The notes beneath the pieces were generated by a model. It was not told where the DNA came from, did no database searches, and saw nothing but the letters and a program-made list of their open reading frames with translations. A stretch of DNA of 64,000 bases from Panopea generosa (Eukaryota; Mollusca; Bivalvia; Adapedonta; Hiatellidae), in assembly GCA_029582155.1 (NCBI GenBank), contig CM055905.1:7132062-7196061 (forward strand), given 5' to 3'. This document shows, piece after piece, positions 12,301-24,300 of this stretch; within the stretch, counting starts at the first letter, position 1, and every line of letters begins with the position of its first letter. The position numbers and the translations under genes are program-made.

Positions 12301-15300
12301 CAATTCCTCAGACGATAATTGGAGAAAATCACAAGTTTACAAGAACTGTTCTTGTGTCCTCACATGTACAGTTACGTGTACGTTAATATGTTCTAACACA
12401 TCATAGTCAAACTAGGCACAAACCTAGAAATGCCTTAGACTACCTCGGCAATATACATGATATTAAAATTATCGTATACTAAGTGTTCTAAACCAGATAT
12501 TTTTTGATGGGAAAGTAGGAAGATATTTTTTTTCAATCTGAAAATCAAACAGTGATACCAAACAATAGAACTGAATGCAGCTAAGAAGATTTGGGATGGG
12601 GAAGAGGAATAGGGGTGTAGCAAGGGGAACATTCAAAGAATTACGATAGTATGGCAATAACTTTACTATTTATTCCCCAAGTTGTCCACTGACAATGCCT
12701 TGATATTGAATTTAAAACTGTACTATCTGTTACCCATTGACAATTGCTGACAAAACTTTATGATTATTCATATTAAAATCACACAGAGCTGTTCGGAGTG
12801 CAGAAGTCCTGAATAAATATTAGTGTTTATTTAAGAAACTGTATGGAAATGCCACCATTATAACAAGGCAAATTTAAGTCTACCCTATAAGTGAAAGCTA
12901 TGCAGGTCAATTATTATTTCAATATTTGTGCGATGCAAATGTTTCTTTTTATGACACGTATATACTAATTTTTGACATTACAAATCTGACATACAAAATA
13001 GCTCCTTGTTGGCTTTAAATATTAAACATGAATTAATATGATTCCATATTATTTGTGTTATAATTAAGGTAGAGACACTGTACGTCAAATATGAATTTAT
13101 TGATTTTTAGACTCTTTTTATGACAGGTTTGTCGGACTTGTCATCTTCCACACATCGGTAGCACGACTCTAAAAGTCTGAAGCGACTCTGCATCTCTCTG
13201 TATTGTGTGCTTTTACACATCGGTAGCATGACTCTATAAGTCTGAAGGGACTCTGCATCTCTCTGTATTGTGTGCTTCTACACATTGGTAGCACGACTCT
13301 GTAAGTCTAAAGGGACTCTGCATCTCTCTGTATTTTTTTCGTCTACACATCGGTAGCACGACTCTGTAAGTCTGAAGGAACTCTGCATCTCTCTGTATTG
13401 TGTGCTTCTACACATCAGTAGCACGACTCTGTAAGTCTAAAGGGACTCTGCATCTTTCTATATTGTGTGCTTCTACACATCGATAGCACGACTCTGTATG
13501 TCTGAAGGGACTCTGCATCTCTCTGTATTGTGTGCTTCTACACATCAGTAGCACGACTCTGTAAGTCTAAAGGGACGCTGCATCTCTATATTATGTGCTT
13601 CTACATATCGGTAGCACGACTCTTTATGTCTGAAGGGACTCTGCATCTCTCTGTATTGTGTTCGTCTACACATCAGTAGCACGACTCTGTATGTCTGAAG
13701 GGACTCTGCATCTCTCTGTATTGTGTGCTTCTACACATCGGTAGCACGACTCTGTAAGTCTAAAGGGACTCTGCATCTCTCTGTATTGTGTGCTTCTACA
13801 CATCGGTAGCACGACTCTGTAAGTCTAAAGGGACGCTGCATCTCTCTATATTATGTGCTTCTACATATCGGTAGCACGACTCTTTATGTCTGAAGGGACT
13901 CTGCATCTCTCTGTATTGTGTTCGTCTACACATCAGTAGCACGACTCTGTATGTCTGAAGGGACTCTGCATCTCTCTGTATTGTGTGCTTCTACACATCG
14001 GTAGCACGACTCTGTAAGTCTAAAGGGACTCTGCATCTCTCTGTATTGTGTGCTTCTACACATCGGTAGCACGACTCTGTAAGTCTAAAGGGACGCTGCA
14101 TCTCTCTATATTATGTGCTTCTACATATCGGTAGCACGACTCTTTATGTCTGAAGGGACTCTGCATCTCTCTGTATTGTGTTCGTCTACACATCGGTAGC
14201 ACGACTCTGTATGTCTGAAGGGACTCTGCATCTCTCTGTATTGTGTGCTTTTACACATCGGTAGCACGACTCTGTAAGTCTAAAGGGACGCTGCATCTCT
14301 CTATATTATGTGCTTCTACATATCGGTAGCACGACTCTTTATGTCTGAAGGGACTCTGCATCTCTCTGTATTGTGTTCGTCTACACATCAGTAGCACGAC
14401 TCTGTATGTCTGAAGGGACTCTGCATCTCTCTGTATTGTGTGCTTCAACACATCGGTAGCACGACTCTGTAAGTCTAAAGGGACTCTGCATCTCTCTGTA
14501 TTGTGTGCTTCTACACATCGGTAGCACGACTCTGTATGTCTGAAGTGACTCTGCATCTCTCTGTATTGTGTGCTTCTACACATCAGTAGCACGACTCTGT
14601 AAGTCAAAAGGGACTCTGCATCTCTCTATATTGTTTGCCTCGTCACATCGGTAGTACGACTCTGTATGTCTGAAGGGACTCTGCATCTCTCTGTATTTTG
14701 TTCGTCTACACATCAGTAGCACGACTCTGTATGTCTGAAGGGACTCTGCATCTCTCTGTATTTTGTTCGTCTACACATCAGTAGCACGACTCTGTATGTC
14801 TGAAGGGACTCTGCATCTCTCTGTATTGTGTGCTTCTACACATCAGTAGCACGACTCTGTAAGTCAAAAGGGACTCTGCATCTCTCTATATTGTTTGCCT
14901 CGTCACATCGGTAGTACGACTCTGTATGTCTGAAGGGACTCTGCATCTCTCTGTATTTTGTTCGTCTACACATCAGTAGCACGACTCTGTATGTCTGAAG
15001 GGACTCTGCATCTCTCTGTATTTTGTTCGTCTACACATCAGTAGCACGACTCTGTATGTCTGAAGGGACTCTGCATCTCTCTGTATTGTGTGCTTCTACA
15101 CATTGGTAGCACGACTCTGTAAGTCTGAAGGGACTCTGCATCTCTCTGTATTTTTTTCGTCTACACATCGGTAGCACGACTCTGTAAGTCTAAAGGGACT
15201 CTGCATCTCTCTGTATTGTGTGCTTCTACAAATCGGTAGCACGACTCTGTAAATGTAAAGGGACTCTGCATCTCTCTGTATTTTGTTCGGCTACACATCG

Positions 15301-18300
15301 GTAGCATGACTCTATAAGTCTGAAGGGACTCTGCATCTCTCTGTATTGTGTGCTTCTACACATTGGTAGCACGACTCTGTAAGTCTAAAGGGACTCTGCA
15401 TCTCTCTGTATTTTTTTCGTCTACACATCGGTAGCACGACTCTGTAAGTCTGAAGGAACTCTGCATCTCTCTGTATTTTGTGCTTCTACACATCAGTAGC
15501 ACGACTCTGTAAGTCTAAAGGGACTCTGTATCTCTCTGTATTGTGTGCTTCTACACATCGGTAGCACGACTCTGTAAGTCTAAAGGGACTCTGCATCTCT
15601 CTGTATTGTGTGCTTCTACAAATCGGTAGCACGACTCTGTAAATGTAAAGGGACTCTGCATCTCTCTGTATTTTGTTCGGCTACACATCGGTAGCATGAC
15701 TCTATAAGTCTGAAGGGACTCTGCATCTCTCTGTATTGTGTGCTTCTACACATTGGTAGCACGACTCTGTAAGTCTAAAGGGACTCTGCATCTCTCTGTA
15801 TTTTTTTCGTCTACACATCGGTAGCACGACTCTGTAAGTCTGAAGGAACTCTGCATCTCTCTGTATTTTGTGCTTCTACACATCAGTAGCACGACTCTGT
15901 AAGTCTAAAGGGACTCTGTATCTCTCTGTATTGTGTGCTTCTACACATCGGTAGCACGACTCTGTAAGTCTAAAGGGACTCTGCATCTTTCTATATTGTG
16001 TGCTTCTACACATCGGTAGCACGACTCTGTATGTCTGAAGGGACTCTGCATCTCTCTGTATTGTGTGCTTCTACATATCGGTAGCACGACTCTGTATGTC
16101 TGAAGGGACTCTGCATCTCTCTGTATTTTGTTCGTCTACACATCAGTAGCACGACTCTGTATGTCTGAAGGGACTCTGCATCTCTCTGTATTGTGTGCTT
16201 CTACACATCGGTAGCACGACTCTGTATGTCTGAAGGGCTCTGCAACTCTCTGTATTGTGTGCTTCTACACATCAGTAGCACGACTCTGTAAGTCTAAAGG
16301 GACTCTGCATCTCTCTGTATTGTGTGCTTCAACACATCGGTAGCACGACTCTGTATGTCTGAAGGGACTCTGCATCTCTCTGTATTGTGTGCTTCAACAC
16401 ATCGGTAGCACGACTCTGTAAGTCTAAAGGGACTCTGCATCTCTCTGTATTGTGTGCTTCTACACATCGGTAGCACGACTCTGTAAGTCTAAAGGGACTC
16501 TGCATCTCTCTGTATTGTGTGCTTCTACATATCGGTAGCACGACTCTGTAAGTCTGAAGGGACTCTGCATCTCTCTGTATTTTGTTCGTCCACACACCGG
16601 TAGCATGACTCTGTAAGTCTAAAGGGACTCTGCATCTCTCTGTATTGTATGCTTCTACCCATCGGTAGCACGACTCTGTAAGTCTAAAGGGACTCTGCAT
16701 CTCTCTGTATTTTGTTCGTCTTCACATCGGTAGCACAACTCTGTAAGTCTAAAGGGACTCTGCATCTCTCTGTATTGTGTGCTTCTACACATCGGTAGCA
16801 CGACTCTGTAAGTCTGAAGGGACTCTGCATCTATCTTTTTATTTTGTTCTTCTACACATTGGTAGCACGACAGTGTTAGTCTAAAGCTACTCTGAATCTC
16901 TCTCTGTATTTTGTTCTTCTACACATCGATAGCTCGACTCTGTAATTCTGAAGGAACTCTGCATCTCTGTCTGTATTTTGTGGTTCAGCAAAATAGTAGC
17001 AGATATCTTTATCATCAAAAGCAGCCGAGTAGTATGGCCTTTAAATGGGACTTGTGCCGCTCAACTGAAGTCTGACAAACATTCTGCGCTGCAGGCTAAT
17101 CCCCTGAAATATTGCAAATATCAATAACATTGGAAATGTTACAACACTATCAGCTTTGATTTTTTATTTAAACATATTTCAAAGCTAAATACTTTTTTTG
17201 GAATTTATAACATCAAAATATAAGTGAGGAAACAAACAGGGAAACTTTGCATTTGCATTAAAGGGATTATATTGGCATATTACCGTCTATTCCCTGTCCT
17301 AAATACACACGTCCAGCATGAAGATACACTTATAATTTAGAGATATACGCGTCTAAAGTGTCTAATTGCATAACATCTTTATTACAAACATTGGGTTTCT
17401 GAAGCCACGTTTTTGTTTTTGTTTACATTCGCCATTTTCAACGAACCGCTTTCGGGTTTCCGATCAATCATCGGATAACATCGTGAAAACTCGTTCCCGA
17501 TCTCGTTTTCGAGGCTTTGTTCGGGAAGTTTACGGAGTTCAATGTAAACATTGCGCAATACTTTATTGCGGGACGTATTAAAGTTTTTGGCCGATATTCA
17601 ATTACTGTTAATTTGACAACTTTCAAGTAAATAAAGTTTATACGTTAATACATAAGCATTATTTTGTGCACACTGCTTACAGGAATAGTCTGGATTAACA
17701 GCGTGTTTGTGTTACTTGCCAATATAATCCCTTTAAACATTTATAGAACCATACCGTTACGTGTAATGGTTGATTCACAACTATAACTGTACTTCTCAAG
17801 AAGTCGACGGAGTACCCTCTCCTCACACACAGACAGCAACACATCGAGGCGTGCCGCATTCATAACAGTTCACAGCCATCCGTACGTGCTGTGTTACCCG
17901 CATTCGACAGTGCCAGAGCTGTAATAAATACACTTTGAAATATTACTTAAAAGTCCATCTGAGCTAAATGCAAACACATAACCTCAATAAGCAGGCCCTA
18001 AAATTATACGTAAACCAAAAAAACTTTTTTGGAATATTTACATTCTGATTAATGTTGTTATGACTGCCATCAATATACATTGTACCACAGGACAGACATC
18101 CACGGTGACAATTATTAGACTAGTCAGTTCATCGTTAACAAGTGATGCAAGAAATTTAATCTTTGTGACATCAACAAAGTCCTGTACAACCTTTCATTTG
18201 CTGAAAATATTAAAGCAGAAACAAAATTACCACTGACTATACAAAATTTAACTGATAACAATTAACCTAATGTCACTGGAAAATGGACTTAATCTCAAAG

Positions 18301-21300
18301 CTTCAATGGTTAATTTTTGTGTTTTTAACTTTAATATTTTATTTTACAACTATTTTGAAATAAGTTCCTAAAACAAAATTCCACACAAAGCCTTCCTGTC
18401 AGCCACTACAATTCGAGCAAATTTTCAAAATTACCGATGACGTTTTTCGGAATTTCAATACCTTCTGTTGAAATGTCGAAAACATCAAACCACCTATCCA
18501 TTCTGTTGAATATTCTAATTGCGTTTTTAACAACACACGATGTTGAATTGACATCATTAACTGTAACGGAAAAGTCACACTGTCGGCTTACTTACCGGTA
18601 GCCATTTTAACTTGTTGATAACCGAATGCGCCTTATTGGCGGAATGAAAAAGAACTATACCGGAACGTATATATATATACGGGAATGGACACATTGGCGC
18701 CGATTTTAGCTAGAAAAAAGATTTTATAACGTTGGTTCTATAAAAAAATATGTTTTGGGTAATTTTAGCGAGTCGGTCGAAGCACAGCTAACATTCATTT
18801 TTTACTGAATGATGGTCCTACAGATGTCTTAGATTATCTCATCACATTTGACTTAACAATGCCGTAAGCTACCTCTTAAATATCCAAAATGATTATCAAT
18901 AACGCAGTTTATTGTAAAATCAACCATCTCAACAGAGAAATCAGTGAAGCGGCGATGTGCTAGCCAAGTGGATATTGTTGGTCGCTCACGCCAGAGGTCG
19001 TGGGTTCAATCCAATGACCCAGTAATAGTAATTCAGTAATAGTTATGCCCAAATACCTTAATAAAATGGGAACCGAATCAGCTCTGAGCTTACTTCGAAA
19101 TAGAGCTAAAACGAATTCATATAAACCAGTCGTCTGCACCAGTAGTATATATAGTATAATTAAAGTGGCCGATATGTTTTTCGATCTTAGCAATAAAACT
19201 TCATATTTTTATCAAACATTATATATCATGGTTATTCTGTACAATAACTTATGTTGTATTTTGTCTCTGAAGTGTACAATTATTTAATTTTGTTGACCAA
19301 ATATTAAATCGCGACCCACGATAAAGTCACTCAATGGCCAATATTGGGTTATGCTAAAACACTGACAAATAAAACGGAAAATGTCGACCTGTATATTAAC
19401 GAATTTCTCATCTTCAAGGATAGACTCAACCATTTTATTGGAATGTGATTTAATCCTCTTTGTGATTTAATAAAATTTCCATTATTTACTGAACAGAAAG
19501 TAATAGGTGATGCATCTTTAAAACGGTTACATGAAAATGTTGAAATCGATTTTTCTCATGTACTCGAATCCATATTTACACTATAAACGTTTTACCTAAT
19601 ATTATTGTCTGATTTTTTAGTAAGTATCAAATTTAACTAAAACTTGTGACGTCACGCTCATTTGGGGAATATAATGTTAATAAATAAAATACATTTTTTC
19701 TAGAATGTTTCTTAATGTCAAAACGATAATAAAATATGGAGATATTAAAATATATATTACTCTTTTTGTTGTAAATGACCACGAATCTGCGAAAACGGAT
19801 GCGTCCAAGCATTTTTGTAATAATGCCCCTTTGCGGTATAGAAACGAAATTGAATAGGTCTGAATAATCTTAATTCTATATATGCAGCATGAGAAAATAT
19901 ATCATATTTTACAAGAATAATGTTGAGGGAAAATCGTGAAAATCCGAATTAGGAACTATCCTTCATAAAATGTAATTTTACATTCCAGGCACACTGGAAT
20001 AATCCAATTCTAGCCGAAAATACAACGGACAGTTCCGGAATTAACATATATCTGACATCTAAATTACGACCATTCGATGCAGGTATGCTGATGTATGGGC
20101 AAACTCTGTTGCAGATTCCCCCCGGTGAGAATCATTTCTCGGTGGAAGGGAAATGTGGATCCGTGTGTTCGCATCTTATTATGAATGGATCCGTAAACAT
20201 ATTCGGGGCTACCAATCACATGCATTATTTAGGTCAGTATATTTTACGTAACATTCCCGGGTCTGCAGAACTCTTCCAATTATATAAGATTCGTTATTCA
20301 TTGTATACCATCGAGTGTTTAACACTCTGAACGCTGATCCCTTTGATTGCAGAACCCTGTCAGTTATGTACAGTTCAGCCCGTCTTAAGCAGCCAATCAA
20401 ATCAAAGATCAATAGTGGCATTTTAAGGCAGGTTGCTAAATGCAAGTTAATATGCTCTGAGAGCATAAAAATGGAAAATAGCAAATGTTGCTGCTTAAGA
20501 CAAGTGACTGATTAATATAGGCTTCCGCTTACACATATTTGAACGTTTCACACACCAATTAATTTTGTACTGTTCTACAAATAGAGACATGCACTTCTTG
20601 AACACTGGATACATTACAAATGGTTCTAAAAGTGCCTTATTCCCATAGATAGTCCTCTGTTGGTCCAATTATGTTTTTTGACAATTTCGATGGTTTGATG
20701 GCACCCCTTCATTTTTTGACAATTCTGCCCATTTGTTGCAGTGTATCACTACGCATATTTAAACTGTGATAACATCATCAAACAATTCCCAATGTCACTC
20801 AAACTTTGCAGAAATCATGAAAATGTTGTAATGTTCCCATATGCACAAAGAAATGTGACATTTTATGTACTTTTAACAAACAAATTGCCGAACCGCTTTA
20901 CACAGCTCTAATTTCTTAGGCGTAAGAATCTCGCTACCGTCATGTATGGAAGGTAATTCTTCAGTGAGAATTAGACAGTTTATGTAAAAGTTCATCGTAT
21001 GTCATGTTTGGCACTCTGATCCCCGGTGCTGCAGAACTAATTAAAACTAACTTCGATTCCCGGGTCTGCAAACCCCTCCGGATTACCTATATATGATACA
21101 AATCTCGCTGTTCATTATTTACCATCGTTTGTTGAGCATCCGCTGAAACCTTCGATATATCTATACATGTATATGATAAAAATCTCGCTGTTCGTCGTTT
21201 ACACGGTGCCGAATCCACATGATATCATGTTATGGAGCGGTGTAAAAACACGGAGGAAAAGTGCCTGCTTCAGCTAACATTTTTGCAAATAACTTTATAT

Positions 21301-24300
21301 TTCATGAAAATACATTAAACATAGTTCTATCAGGTTGCCATGCCCATCTTGTATTTTTGCAAAAAAGTGCAACTGCTTATTTTGCCCATTTGAAAATGTT
21401 ATGGTAGGGAGTGGTGCAACTGACAAAAATACGATCATGGCCACTTGGTAGCAAATTTCTAAAATTCAGATATATGGGTTACTGTTATAATGACTAAAAT
21501 GACAGTTCCCTTTTCTGAAATATATATCGTTTTAGATATATACTTGGCACGAAAAGAGGTTTTATTTGATGGATTAAATGTGAAACTCTTTATTAACAAA
21601 AATATACAGCGGTAGTCCGGTTATTTCTGGATCATCCCTTTGTTTGCAAAAATACAAACAGACATATAACTGTAAACGTCAAATCTTTTATATCAATAAA
21701 AAATGGCGTATCAATAATATAGTAGGTACTTCACCTCACATATTAATAAATAACCTTATGATTACAGTATTAACTACTTATCTTTCGTTACATAAACATT
21801 AAAGAGATGAAATGCCTCTAGTGTTTAAAATACAAATAGTAATATCTTTCTAAAGAAGGCAGTAACGCGAGTTCGGTTCTTGTTTACATTACTATCGTCT
21901 GTCGGGACCAGTGATCGCATGTAACACTATCGTGCTCCAACTTTGCTCACAATGTTATTTCTGAATAAGGCATTATATAGAGTTTACTGGCGGTTCGTTT
22001 TATTTTTTTATAAAAATTCGAAAAAGAATATTCTCAAAAATCGACAGTAACGTTAAATATTTCGATTTTTATCGTGCATGTTTGCTTTTACATAACCGTG
22101 GTCGTGGTCTATTTATCTGTCGGGCTTCTGATCTATATTATTGGCTAATCGTACTTGTAATTATTTTGAAATGAATTCACTTGACATTTATTTCAAGGCA
22201 CCTGCGCTTTGTCTTCGCTTGTAAAACCAAAAAGAGTACAGAACCTCGCCTTTGATGAAAAGTTTAGCTATGACAGACCAATTCTACACATGTAAGGTCA
22301 TCCATTTAGAAATTTAAAATGCAATATTAGGCCTATGTCAGATAATCGATTCGATATGTACAGAATTATAGTCAAGAGCAAACCTCGAATCTGGTAGGTA
22401 AATAAAAAAGTAGTGAGTTTATATGTAGGACTATCTTTTTTCTTCCAGAAATCAATGTAATGATGATACTGTTGCGGTTTGCAAATCCATTTCCTCAGGT
22501 CATCTGTACAAAGGTAACAGCTCCTAGAAAACATCTAGACATAGTCTTAACGATATGCAACGGCTATAACCAAGAAACAATAAAATACTACCATTAAAAA
22601 ACACATAAAAGTGGGAAAAGCAGCTCCGGAATTTCCCATTTTATCAGTTGTTCTTTTTACAAACTTGCCATATCTGCATTGAAACTCATACAAATTAGAG
22701 AAAAAGTTATAAAACGGATATCTTTGATAAATCGTAATTTACCTCAAAATTTACTAAGACTATAGGCACATTATTCCTACCATAATATGATTTGCCTAAC
22801 CATAAACTTCTATATAGTACAGCTAACTTCCGGAAAAGGGCATGGCTTGTGCAACCTATGATTAGCAATCTGCAACATTTACTGTTGTTATGTACATATG
22901 TATATATACTTTTTATGTCACTTTTAACTTTGTTTTTATTACTTCTAGCTTTGACAAAGAGGCAATAATGGATCCCGGAGATGAATAAAAGATCACGTGT
23001 CAATTCAAATCGGCATCAAGGACAATGACCACGCATTTTGGCCAAGGAACCGATGACGAAATGTGCCTAGGATTTATCTTCTACTATCCACAGGATAGCT
23101 TTTTGGCAACAGGTAAGTGGACGAAGGTGTATATATATTTCTGTTTTCGAACATACAGACCTTGATATACGTTCTCTCTGTTCGATTGTATTAGTGCTTA
23201 TTATATCTCAGAAAAAACGATATTTAATATATTTTATGAAATGCTTTATATTTGCACATTTTGAACAGCCCATGATGTCGTGCTTTCAAATGACATGTTT
23301 AAACTCGCACAACAGTGACGTGACGTGACGTATGGCGGTTTTAGTCCAACAGCAGCTTTTACGTGACGTATGACGGTTATAGTCCAGCAGCAGCATTGAC
23401 GTGACGTATGACGGTTATAGTCCAACAGCAGCCTTGACGTGACGTATGACGGTTATAGTCCAACAGCAGCCTTGACGTGACGTATGACGGTTATAGTCCA
23501 ACAGCAGCCTTGACGTGACGTATGACGGTTATAGTCCAACAGCAGCCTTGACGTGACGTATGACGGTTATAGTCCAACAGCAGCCTTGACGTGACGTATG
23601 ACGGTTATAGTTCAACAGCAGCCTTGACGTGACGTTTGATGGTTACAGTCCAACAGCAGCCTTGACATGACGTATGACGGTTATAGTCCAACAGCAGCCT
23701 TGACGTGACGTGTGGCGGTTGTAGTCATCAGTCCTTACAATGAACAACAAATCAGAGACGGAAAGAAAATGAAAAAAAATACAATGGAAGAACTTGATAA
23801 TTGATTTGTTCATTAAACTTAGACTAGATGCCTTTATCCTGAAGCAGGAATTACTCGACTGGAATAATCATTAAACTCCATATTATTAGTCTGAGTGAAG
23901 CTAAGCTTTTCCCATGGACAGGGCAGGTCTTCTGTTGTCCGTCTGTACGTTAATATGTTTTCAATTTATTTCTAAGAAACCACTAAAGAAATTGTTATGA
24001 ATGAGTTATTTCAGACTGTACGTCATACGGTGATATCGGCTCCTGCGAATGGGATCAGCCATTGATTCAAGGATGTGACTTGGAAACGTTTTCAAACTTT
24101 TCGTAAGTAGTCGCTATGCTGTATTAAGTTCCGGCGAACTTTTATGGTAAAAGTGTAAATTGATGCTTTACTATTTACTGTTGTTCGGGGTACATGTTTC
24201 ATTCAAAAGTTATTGATTTTAATTTTATTTAGGACTTATTTTCTCTGTATTCCCTTGATTTAATGTAGGGAAAACAAGTTCTGTTTCAGTTAAATATTGT

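Noticed and set aside
14251-16700. Minus-strand frames of 60-123 codons in the 65-bp array
   Set aside because: Three unit lengths (195 bp) make 65 codons, so the frames simply cycle through the unit. No known protein is seen.
13150-16985. Regular repeat spacing resembling a CRISPR array
   Set aside because: The units are contiguous without unique spacers, and the context is an intron of an animal gene.
17366-17581. 71-codon plus-strand frame
   Set aside because: It lies wholly inside the TTAA-bounded MITE and resembles no transposase.
18590-18610. Minus-strand ATGGCTACCG followed by GTAAGT, a possible tiny first exon
   Set aside because: Only ten bases of coding sequence, no downstream exon recognised and no promoter evidence.
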